From Ulvibacter litoralis (lineage in GTDB: Bacteria > Bacteroidota > Bacteroidia > Flavobacteriales > Flavobacteriaceae): DNA of 64,000 nucleotides. The notes beneath the pieces are model-generated. The model ran no database searches, was not told where the DNA came from, and was given only the letters and a program-made list of their open reading frames with translations. Location: the NCBI RefSeq assembly GCF_900102055.1, contig NZ_FNBA01000002.1, positions 310,001-374,000 on the forward strand. The letters are read 5' to 3'. The translations under genes and the position numbers were made by a program. Of the stretch, positions 8,450 through 14,975 are shown one piece after another. Numbering within the stretch: the first letter of the stretch is position 1; the number at the start of each line of letters is the position of its first letter.

Positions 8450-9787
8450 ATGAATACAACAAAAAAAGTCGCTTTTTATACTTTAGGATGTAAACTTAAT
8501 TTTAGTGAAACATCGACCATTGCTCGTAACTTTAACGAGGAGGGTTTTGATCGTGTCGATTTTTCTGAAAAAGCAGATATCTATGTAATTAATACGTGTA
8601 GTGTTACTGAAAATGCTGACAAACGTTTTAAAACCATTGTAAAGCAAGCGCAAAAGGCAAATCCAGATGCATTTGTAGCTGCAGTGGGATGTTATGCGCA
8701 ACTGAAGCCACAAGAGTTGGCAGACGTTCATGGTGTTGACTTAGTATTAGGAGCTACTGAAAAATTTAAAATCACCGATTATATCAACGACCTTTCAAAA
8801 AATGATTTTGGCGAGGTTCATAGTTGTGAGATTGAAGATGCCGACTTTTACGTCGGTTCGTATTCGATTGGTGATCGTACGCGTGCGTTTTTGAAAGTTC
8901 AAGATGGTTGCGATTATAAATGTACGTATTGTACCATTCCATTGGCACGTGGAATTTCGAGAAGTGATGCGTTGGAAAGTGTTTTGAAAAATGCTGCGGA
9001 AATTTCCAAACAAGATATTAAAGAGATTGTATTAACAGGAGTTAATATTGGTGACTACGGAAAGGGAGAGTTCGGGAATAAAAAACACGAACACACCTTT
9101 TTTGAACTTTGTGAAGCGTTGGATACCGTTCCTGGAATTGAACGTTTACGAATTTCTTCTATAGAGCCCAATTTACTGAAAAATGAAACCATCGATTTTG
9201 TGTCGAAATCAAGAACGTTTGTACCTCATTTTCATATTCCGTTGCAGAGTGGGAGCAATGCCATTCTGAAACTGATGCGTCGTAGGTACATGCGTGAATT
9301 GTATACTGAGCGGGTAGCAAAAATTAAAGAAGTGATGCCACATGCGTGTATTGGTGTGGATGTTATTGTCGGTTTTCCTGGAGAAACGGAAGAACATTTC
9401 TTAGAAACGTTTCATTTTTTAATTGAAATGGACATTTCATATTTGCATGTTTTTACGTATTCTGAACGTGATAATACGCCAGCTGCTACGATGGAAGGTG
9501 CTGTTGCTGCGAATGTGCGAAGAAAACGTAGTAAAATGCTTCGAGGCTTATCGGTTAAAAAACGCCGTGCCTTTTATGAAAGTCAGTTAGGTAGTGAACG
9601 TACCGTTTTGTTTGAAAGTGAAAACAAACAGGGATATATCCACGGATTTACTGAAAATTACGTGAAAGTAAAAACTCCTTGGAATCCTGCGTTGGTAAAC
9701 ACATTACAGACCGTTTCACTTACCGAAATAGATGAGGATGGTTTGGTGCGCTTTGCTTTTGTTGAAGCTCCTGTAATCTCGCGTTAG
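8450..9787 (+). CDS. mtaB: tRNA t6A37 methylthiotransferase MtaB
   Basis: A 445-residue radical SAM methylthiotransferase that adds a methylthio group to C2 of N6-threonylcarbamoyladenosine at position 37 of tRNAs reading ANN codons. The N-terminal UPF0004 domain carries three cluster cysteines (TLGCKLNF, INTCSVTE, AVGCYAQL), the radical SAM motif is CDYKCTYC near residue 157, and a TRAM domain closes the protein. I chose ATG 8450 (MNTTKKVAFYTLGCKLN) over the upstream frame start at 8420 because the promoter overlaps the latter. The stop codon is directly followed by the structured noncoding element at 9788. Confidence 0.95.
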   Translation: MNTTKKVAFYTLGCKLNFSETSTIARNFNEEGFDRVDFSEKADIYVINTCSVTENADKRFKTIVKQAQKANPDAFVAAVGCYAQLKPQELADVHGVDLVLGATEKFKITDYINDLSKNDFGEVHSCEIEDADFYVGSYSIGDRTRAFLKVQDGCDYKCTYCTIPLARGISRSDALESVLKNAAEISKQDIKEIVLTGVNIGDYGKGEFGNKKHEHTFFELCEALDTVPGIERLRISSIEPNLLKNETIDFVSKSRTFVPHFHIPLQSGSNAILKLMRRRYMRELYTERVAKIKEVMPHACIGVDVIVGFPGETEEHFLETFHFLIEMDISYLHVFTYSERDNTPAATMEGAVAANVRRKRSKMLRGLSVKKRRAFYESQLGSERTVLFESENKQGYIHGFTENYVKVKTPWNPALVNTLQTVSLTEIDEDGLVRFAFVEAPVISR

Positions 9788-9893
9788 GGATTGCAGCGGC
9801 ATCCTCTATATTGCTTTTTTCGAGCAATGTAGAGATATAGCGTAACGCCCGACCCTTTCGCTCTGCCAGCGGCAGAATGAAAGGGAAACGCCC
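9788..9893 (+). ncRNA. Structured intergenic element, three hairpins
   Basis: Begins at the base after the mtaB stop. Seen directly: GGAT (9788-9791) pairs with ATCC (9801-9804) around TGCAGCGGC; a 12-pair stem joins 9804-9815 with 9823-9834 (CTCTATATTGCT and AGCAATGTAGAG, one G-T pair); then ATATAGCG; then CCCTTTC (9853-9859) pairs with GAAAGGG (9879-9885), enclosing TCTGCC/GGCAGA. Two copies of AACGCCC (9844-9850, 9887-9893) flank the last stem. I recall closely similar elements (GGGATTGCAGCGGCATCC...GATATAGCG...GCCCGACCC...AACGCCC) behind genes in other flavobacterial genomes, so it looks like a family rather than a chance hairpin. It could be a 3' UTR structure or terminator shared by two convergent genes. 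The strand given is a guess. Confidence 0.55.
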
Positions 9894-9900
9894 TTACTTC

Positions 9901-10200
9901 TTAAATATTAATACCTACAGGAAGTAAATTTTTATATTTCCTACGGTTGCTTCTTAAAAATGAAGCAATTTCTGGACTGGTAGGAACGAGACTAATGCTT
10001 CGTTCTTTTACGATATCAAAAACGGCTTTGATAAAAATGTTCCGAAAACCTTGTTCTTCCATTTCTTCGGGCATAAAATACTTGGTGAGGAAAATTTTCC
10101 GATCTTGGAGCGCATACTCTATACGTGCCATATTATCACCAACTTCGAGTTCAAATTGTCTTAAAAACTCATTATCAGTAATTTCTACATCTTCAATCAT
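9901..10200 (-). CDS. Small GNAT-like acetyltransferase (YidJ/GCN5-related)
   Basis: A 99-residue protein resembling the single-domain GCN5-related N-acetyltransferase family PF14542. The layout fits: an initial strand (NMARIEYALQDRKIFLTKYFMPEEMEEQG), a helix region (IFIKAVFDIVKERSISLVP) and the short C-terminal SPEIASFLRSNRRKYKNL that corresponds to the family's cysteine-poor end. Its substrate is unknown. It is monocistronic and convergent with mtaB. Confidence 0.75.
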   Translation of the reverse strand: MIEDVEITDNEFLRQFELEVGDNMARIEYALQDRKIFLTKYFMPEEMEEQGFRNIFIKAVFDIVKERSISLVPTSPEIASFLRSNRRKYKNLLPVGINI

Positions 10201-10714
10201 AGGGAATAAATTAAAATAGTTTATAATGACTCCTGTTAAGAAGGTTATTGTTTCTTGTAGTAGGTTAGTGGGGAAGAGTTAAAAGGTGTTAGGATTGTTA
10301 CCTTGTGTTAGTAAAAATACGACTATTATTTGTGCTAAAAGCAGTTAATATTTTTGTTTTATTTGAAAGAAATTCTTTTTTTATAGAGGAAATACAGTTT
10401 AAAACAGGCGTTCTGTTTACGGTATTGTTTTCATTAGTTTGCGGAGTAATTCTTTTGAAAGAGTGGCTAAGGATTTTAAAATTGTTTTTTAAGTAAATCC
10501 TATTTGTGAGTGCTAGTTTTGTTGTCGCTAAGGGTATGGATTTTTTTAGGAATGTGATAGCATCACTTTCAGTTTTCCGTACACACCAACAGTTCAAAAT
10601 TTTCTTCATAAGTAAATGCCCCAATTACTATCAGATAATTTTATATTTGTTCTGTAAATTTACGTAAAATCTTACAAATAATTAGCATTATGCTCCATAT
10701 ACTTGAGGAAACAA
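10201..10714. other. Gene-poor interval with one doubtful small frame
   Basis: About 510 bp between a leftward acetyltransferase and a rightward hydrolase. One frame on the plus strand from GTG 10305 to 10496 would give 63 residues, basic with one hydrophobic helix (GVLFTVLFSLVCGVILL) near residues 34-50. A minus-strand frame over 10298-10624 has no recognisable composition. No promoter fits either well (TTACCTTG just before 10305 is a weak match). I regard both as unproven. Confidence 0.4.
10305..10496 (+). CDS. Possible small membrane protein (doubtful)
   Basis: A 63-codon frame with a GTG start and one hydrophobic stretch near residues 34-50. The predicted peptide is basic, and no domain is recognisable. 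It may be a real microprotein, a remnant, or chance in AT-rich DNA. The start is preceded by no clear ribosome-binding site. Confidence 0.2.
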   Translation: MLVKIRLLFVLKAVNIFVLFERNSFFIEEIQFKTGVLFTVLFSLVCGVILLKEWLRILKLFFK

Positions 10715-11380
10715 ATGAGTACTGAAAAGATTCATGTTTATTTCGTACCTGGCCTCGCTGCCGGAAAAGAGATTTTTAGAAATATTTCGTTGCCTAAACA
10801 CCGTTATGAACTTCACATAATTGATTGGTTGATTCCTGAAAAGAAAGAACCTTTGTCAAGCTACGCAAAACGAATGGCAGCATTTGTTAGGGAGCCTAAT
10901 TCGGTATTGATTGGAGTTTCGTTTGGCGGTGTTATGGTTCAAGAGATGGCTTCTTTTTTAGCCTTGAGAAAACTAATTATCATTTCTAGTGTGAAACGGC
11001 GTAAGGAGCTTCCGACGCGTTTAAAAGTGGTAAAGAAAACACTTGCTTACAAACTAGTGCCTACAAGTCTTGTGCTTAGTGCTAACGATCTTACGCGATT
11101 TGCGATTGGACCTAAAACTGAAAAACGATTGCGTTTGTATCAAGAATACCTTCATGTTCGGGATAAACAATATTTAGATTGGGCAATAGAGAATATGGTG
11201 TGTTGGCAACGAAAAGTAGTCGATCCTGCAGTTGTCCATATTCACGGGGATAGCGATGTTGTTTTTCCTGTAAAAAACATAGAAAATTCTATTCAAATTC
11301 CAGGAGGAACCCACATTATGATATTGAATAAAGGGAGTGTTATTTCTAAAAAGATAATTGAAGTCATTGAGAATAAATAA
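10715..11380 (+). CDS. Alpha/beta hydrolase
   Basis: A 221-residue alpha/beta-hydrolase fold protein. The oxyanion region is VYFVPGLAAG near residue 10, the nucleophile elbow GVSFGGVMV puts the catalytic serine near residue 70, the acid is the aspartate of IHGDSDVVFP near 180, and the histidine is in GGTHIMI near 200. The triad is therefore complete. The substrate is unknown. ATG 10715 (MSTEKIHVYFVPG) is preferred to the TTG at 10703, since TTGAGGAAACAA before it contains a purine-rich stretch. It has no obvious operon partner; the next gene begins 58 bp later. Confidence 0.85.
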   Translation: MSTEKIHVYFVPGLAAGKEIFRNISLPKHRYELHIIDWLIPEKKEPLSSYAKRMAAFVREPNSVLIGVSFGGVMVQEMASFLALRKLIIISSVKRRKELPTRLKVVKKTLAYKLVPTSLVLSANDLTRFAIGPKTEKRLRLYQEYLHVRDKQYLDWAIENMVCWQRKVVDPAVVHIHGDSDVVFPVKNIENSIQIPGGTHIMILNKGSVISKKIIEVIENK

Positions 11381-11438
11381 AGGGACTATCGTATGGTAAC
11401 CCTACTTAATTTTTTATCTTTATTGAAAATTTTAAGTT

Positions 11439-12368
11439 ATGAATGTTATATCGAAAATAGGGATGGCCGTGGTTATTTTCGGCGTGTGTGGATTGTGTAT
11501 TAACGCAGTGCAGGATGAGTCTACAGACGAAATCATGGAGAAGAAGTTAATTAATAATTACAATGTATATGCACTTCCGTTACCTGAATATATGGAGTTT
11601 GCGGGAGAACGTGTGCCGCTAGATAATCCAGATATTAGAGAGCGTATGGATAGAGAATTGTTGGTGAATACATACTGGCAATCAAATATGTTTTTAATTA
11701 TAAAGAGAGCTAATAAGTTTTTTCCTAAAATTGAACCTTTGTTAGCTCAGTATGGGCTTCCAGATGATTTTAAATATTTAGCGGTGGCTGAAAGTGGATT
11801 GGATAATGTTCGTTCGAATGCAGGAGCTTCTGGTTTCTGGCAATTTATGAAGGGAACAGGAAAAGAGTACGGCTTAGAAATTAACGATTATGTAGATGAG
11901 CGTTATAATTTAGAATTGGCGACAAAGGTTGCTGCGGAGTACTTAATTAAATCGAAAGAGCGTTTTGGTAGTTGGACAACTGCTGCTGCTGCGTATAACG
12001 CTGGAAATGCAGGTGTTAATAAACAATTTCAGCGTCAGGGTGTAGATGATTATTACGATTTATTATTGAATGATGAAACAAGTCGGTACGTATTTAGAAT
12101 TTTAGCTTTCAAAGAAATATTAAGCAACCCACAGAAATATGGTTTTAACTTTAGAGAGAAAGACTTGTATACTCCTGTCCCTACATTTAAAGTTTTAGTC
12201 GATAAGCCTGTAGAGGACTTTGCAAAATTTGCGAAAGATTACGGGATTAACTATAAAATATTAAAAATACACAATCCTTGGCTTAGAGATACATTTTTAA
12301 ACAATGCCTCAGGGAAAGAATATTACATTGAAATCCCAGAGAACGGGTATTATACAATGGGACAATAA
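11439..12368 (+). CDS. Lytic transglycosylase, MltD/Slt type
   Basis: A 309-residue envelope enzyme that cleaves peptidoglycan glycan strands, leaving 1,6-anhydromuramic ends. An N-terminal hydrophobic signal (IGMAVVIFGVCGLCINAV) precedes the SLT domain. The catalytic glutamate is in AVAESGLDNVRSNAGASGFW near residue 122, followed by the family segments GKEYGLEINDYVDERY and TTAAAAYNAGNAGV. MltD proteins usually end in LysM repeats; here about 60 residues follow the domain (TPVPTFKVLVDKPVEDFAK) and I see no clear LysM. The TSUP gene starts 9 bp downstream, so they are probably cotranscribed. Confidence 0.92.
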   Translation: MNVISKIGMAVVIFGVCGLCINAVQDESTDEIMEKKLINNYNVYALPLPEYMEFAGERVPLDNPDIRERMDRELLVNTYWQSNMFLIIKRANKFFPKIEPLLAQYGLPDDFKYLAVAESGLDNVRSNAGASGFWQFMKGTGKEYGLEINDYVDERYNLELATKVAAEYLIKSKERFGSWTTAAAAYNAGNAGVNKQFQRQGVDDYYDLLLNDETSRYVFRILAFKEILSNPQKYGFNFREKDLYTPVPTFKVLVDKPVEDFAKFAKDYGINYKILKIHNPWLRDTFLNNASGKEYYIEIPENGYYTMGQ

Positions 12369-12377
12369 ACATACTTT

Positions 12378-12749
12378 ATGAATACAACATTAATAGCGTC
12401 TTTAATCATTATTGGTCTTTTAGCAGGAATTCTTAGCGGATTTATGGGTGTAGGAGGAGGCGTTATAATGGTACCATTAATGATCATCCTTTTAGGATTT
12501 AATCAACACCAAGCACAAGGGCTTAGTTTAGCTGTTTTAGCGGTTCCAGTAACATTTATTGCTGCGTATACATATCACGTAAATGGGAGCCCAATAAACT
12601 GGAAATACGCTATATTAATCGCCTCCTTTTTTGTCATTGGAGGCTATATAGGGTCTAAGTTTGCAGTAGCAATACCGCAGAATATACTTAAAAAGATATT
12701 TGCTGTTATTTTGGTTGTTGCAGCTGTGAAAATGTTTTTTTCAAAATAA
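12378..12749 (+). CDS. Half-size TSUP (TauE/SafE) family transporter
   Basis: A 123-residue membrane protein with four predicted helices and the TSUP signature near the N-terminus (LSGFMGVGGGVIMVPLMIIL). Full-length TauE/SafE proteins have two such halves in about 250 residues; this one is a single half that would have to dimerise. There is no continuation in any frame after the stop, so this is not a simple frameshift. Half-size members are known in Bacteroidota. The transported anion (sulfite, sulfoacetate or similar in the family) is not known here. Confidence 0.85.
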   Translation: MNTTLIASLIIIGLLAGILSGFMGVGGGVIMVPLMIILLGFNQHQAQGLSLAVLAVPVTFIAAYTYHVNGSPINWKYAILIASFFVIGGYIGSKFAVAIPQNILKKIFAVILVVAAVKMFFSK

Positions 12750-12864
12750 GTTGAGAGGGCTTATAATTTTAAAAGTTATTCTTTAGTATCGCTTTTTGCT
12801 TTCTGAAGTAACGTATTTAAGAAGTTTAATACTTAGCAGATTATAAATAATTATAGTTTTACTG

Positions 12865-12910
12865 AAAAGCCTTGTAAGTTCTTATAAAAGAATCTACAAG
12901 GCTTTTTTTT
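12865..12910 (+). terminator. Rho-independent terminator after the TSUP gene
   Basis: Perfect 12-bp stem AAAAGCCTTGTA (12865-12876) with TACAAGGCTTTT (12895-12906), an inner TTCTT/AAGAA extension, then T's to 12910. It lies 115 bp after the stop, so the transcript has a long 3' UTR. Confidence 0.85.
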
Positions 12911-13094
12911 GTTGACGCACCAATTTGTAAGCTGTACGGTGTAAGGTTGTTTATGAAGAAGCCTATTATAGCTTGCTTATTAATAGTTTTAAAGTGCAGT
13001 GAATAGTCTTTATATTCTGACAAGAGCGTGCGCTTTACAATGGCTAAAAGTAATATGCAGTCCGTGTATATAAAAAATACAATTATAGTAAGAA

Positions 13095-13124
13095 TAAAAA
13101 AAGAGCACTTAAAAAGTGCTCTTT
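13095..13124 (-). terminator. Terminator of the thioredoxin-fold gene
   Basis: AAAGAGCACTT (13100-13110) with AAGTGCTCTTT (13114-13124); the A-run at 13094-13101 is the T-run on the minus strand. Confidence 0.8.
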
Positions 13125-13149
13125 AATTAAATATGTATGTGTTTTAAGA

Positions 13150-13845
13150 TTACTCTTTTGCAACAATTCTGTCGGTTTCTGCAGCGAAATCCTTAATAAG
13201 TGCAATACCATTTACAAATGAATTGTAGTTTAAGTTGAATGAAGTATCGTATTTCTCGTTGTAAGGGTGTAGTACTCCTCTTCTAACATCAACAATCTTT
13301 TTAGACTCATCAATAAAGAATGTTGTAGGAAAGCCTAAGCTGTGCTTCATAGTTTGTACAATATGATCGTGTGTGTTCTCTTTTTCATCTACATATAATA
13401 TAGTGAATTTAGAACTGTACTCGCTAGCAATCTTTTTGACGTTCTTTTTAGTATCCCAAAATAAAATTACAAAGTCAATCTCATCGTGAAATTTATTAGC
13501 AACTTCATTTAAAGCTGGAATTTCTCCAACACCAGGTGTACACCAAGAAGCGTAAGTCATTAAGAAAACAGGCTTTTCAAAGTCATATAATTCTACTTTA
13601 CGACCAGAAAGTTTTTTCACCTTAAAGTTGTCTAAATAACTTTCGTTAACAACATTATTAATTAAGGAATCAAAAAGAGATTCTGCACGCTCAAAATCTT
13701 TAGCTGCATATGCGGCTTGAGAATTTTGGCGGTATTTTTTTATGTTCTCTCCAATCTTTGTAGAAAACAAGTTTTCTGGCTCAATTTCTTGCGATTGAGC
13801 GGATATAGAGATTAATAAAAATAGAAGAAGTAGTTTTTGTACCAT
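13150..13845 (-). CDS. TlpA/ResA-like thioredoxin-fold protein with a single cysteine
   Basis: A 231-residue secreted protein with a signal peptide (LLLLFLLISISAQSQ) and, after a helical stretch, a thioredoxin-like domain from about residue 80. The active-site strand reads TYASWCTPGVGEIPALNEV: where TlpA and ResA have WCxxC, the second cysteine is glycine. The cis-proline segment GFPTTFFIDESKKIV is intact. There is no other cysteine in the protein, so it cannot cycle a normal dithiol; a mono-thiol role such as isomerase, mixed-disulfide carrier or peroxidase is possible (inference). The likely -7 box is TACATTTG on the minus strand at 13866-13873. Confidence 0.85.
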   Translation of the reverse strand: MVQKLLLLFLLISISAQSQEIEPENLFSTKIGENIKKYRQNSQAAYAAKDFERAESLFDSLINNVVNESYLDNFKVKKLSGRKVELYDFEKPVFLMTYASWCTPGVGEIPALNEVANKFHDEIDFVILFWDTKKNVKKIASEYSSKFTILYVDEKENTHDHIVQTMKHSLGFPTTFFIDESKKIVDVRRGVLHPYNEKYDTSFNLNYNSFVNGIALIKDFAAETDRIVAKE

Positions 13846-13982
13846 ACGTTTCTTATTGTATGGTACAAATGTAGATAGGCTTTTGTTAGCAGAGGTGAAC
13901 TTTTAGATATAGTGCTCGAAATAATCGTTTAAATACAAATCACAGTAAGACTTTTCTGAATAACGTGCGAAAATGGTAATTA

Positions 13983-14549
13983 TTATCTTCTTCCGCCTCT
14001 ATTTGCAGCACGACCAAATTGTTGTCTTGGTTGTCCCATTTTTTTCATTTGCTGCTTCATCATTTTAACTTGCTCGTCTAACATATTATGTTTGTCAAGT
14101 TTTTTAGCTTCAGCCAGCAAGAGTTCAGCTTCACGTTTTCTATTTTTTGTCATTGCTATTCCAGCAAGATTTAATTTTGTCATTGCCATATCGGCATCCA
14201 TAGAAAGACCAAGTTCGACTGCTTTTTTGAAATATTTTTCAGCTTCAGTCATATTGGTTTGTGAAATCATTAACCCATTTAGGTAGTTATAATATCCTTG
14301 TTGCTTACGAATAAGTGCTCCTTCTGGATTGCTAATTCGGTCTAACCATTTTTTTGCTCCAGGAAAATCCTGCTTCCGAAGTCTTAGAAAAGCAAGAAGA
14401 ATTATTTCGTTTTTAAAATATAAGAAAATAAATACTAGCGATAAAAGTAGTAACATTATACCGTTACCTATATTAGTTTCAGTAAATTGCCACACTGCGA
14501 TAGCTATGGTTATTGCTGCTAATACTAGCTTGAAATTTTTATTAAACAT
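13983..14549 (-). CDS. TPR-repeat membrane protein
   Basis: A 188-residue protein with two adjacent N-terminal membrane helices (about residues 7-22 and 28-48), then tetratricopeptide-like repeats (WLDRISNPEGALIRKQQGYY, AEKYFKKAVELGLSMDADMA, AELLLAEAKKLDKHNMLDEQ), and an Arg/Gly/Gln-rich C-terminus (GQPRQQFGRAANRGGRR). The repeats should face the cytoplasm. The function is unknown. A TACCTTTG box on the minus strand at 14572-14579 is the probable promoter and lies back-to-back with the rpmH promoter. Confidence 0.75.
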   Translation of the reverse strand: MFNKNFKLVLAAITIAIAVWQFTETNIGNGIMLLLLSLVFIFLYFKNEIILLAFLRLRKQDFPGAKKWLDRISNPEGALIRKQQGYYNYLNGLMISQTNMTEAEKYFKKAVELGLSMDADMAMTKLNLAGIAMTKNRKREAELLLAEAKKLDKHNMLDEQVKMMKQQMKKMGQPRQQFGRAANRGGRR

Positions 14550-14612
14550 GCATTGTTTTTTTAATGGTTTGCAAAGGTACTAAAAACATTCAAAAATATT
14601 TTATGTTTTCCA

Positions 14613-14643
14613 TTTGGGAAAGTAAAAAAACGTTGTATATTTG
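14613..14643 (+). promoter_or_regulatory. Bacteroidota promoter of rpmH
   Basis: TTTG at 14613-14616, 19 bp, TATATTTG at 14636-14643. A strong match, as expected for a ribosomal protein gene; the leader is about 60 nt. Confidence 0.85.
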
Positions 14644-14712
14644 CACCCGACTTTTAGGCGACTTGCACTAAAGTAATAAAGAATAGAATTTTAGTAGATA
14701 AAGTAACATATA

Positions 14713-14874
14713 ATGAGCAAAAGAACATTTCAGCCATCAAAAAGAAAGAGAAGAAATAAACACGGTTTTAGAGAGCGTATGGCTTCTGTAAACGGTAGAA
14801 AAGTACTTGCTGCTCGTAGAGCAAAGGGTAGAAAGAAAATTTCTGTATCTTCTGAAACTCGTCATAAAAAATAA
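14713..14874 (+). CDS. rpmH: 50S ribosomal protein L34
   Basis: A 53-residue protein starting [20 protein letters not shown] and ending VSSETRHKK, the complete L34 sequence of flavobacteria. L34 is a small basic protein of the large ribosomal subunit. It has its own promoter upstream and a strong terminator starting about 20 bp after the stop, so it is monocistronic. The usual bacterial neighbours rnpA and dnaA are absent here; carB follows instead. Confidence 0.97.
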   Translation: MSKRTFQPSKRKRRNKHGFRERMASVNGRKVLAARRAKGRKKISVSSETRHKK

Positions 14875-14892
14875 TGTTGATAAGTTATATAT

Positions 14893-14928
14893 AAAAGGTG
14901 TTGTTTATAAAAACAACACCTTTTTTTA
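14893..14928 (+). terminator. Rho-independent terminator after rpmH
   Basis: Stem AAAGGTGTTGTT with AACAACACCTTT around a short loop, followed by seven T's. It overlaps the 5' end of the longest carB frame, which shows that the upstream start of that frame is not used. Confidence 0.9.
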
Positions 14929-14975
14929 TACCCTGTAGATTCATAATTTTACAAAATAGAAAAAGTTCAGTACAA

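Larger units (their letters stand above)
12750..13149. other. 400-bp intergenic interval with two hairpin terminators
   Basis: Between the rightward TSUP gene and the leftward thioredoxin-fold gene. It holds the terminator at 12865-12910, a short 17-codon frame that reads like a truncated signal peptide (12953-13006), and the terminator of the leftward gene at 13095-13124. I see nothing else in the rest. Confidence 0.7.

Noticed and set aside
10298-10624. A 108-codon minus-strand frame in the gap before the hydrolase
   Set aside because: The peptide has no domain, no sensible hydrophobic pattern and no promoter.
12378-12749. TSUP gene as a frameshifted fragment of a full-length transporter
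   Set aside because: No second half is found in any frame downstream, and half-size members are known in the phylum.
14898-14975. Upstream extension of carB
   Set aside because: The extension starts inside the rpmH terminator, and the conserved N-terminus begins at ATG 14976.
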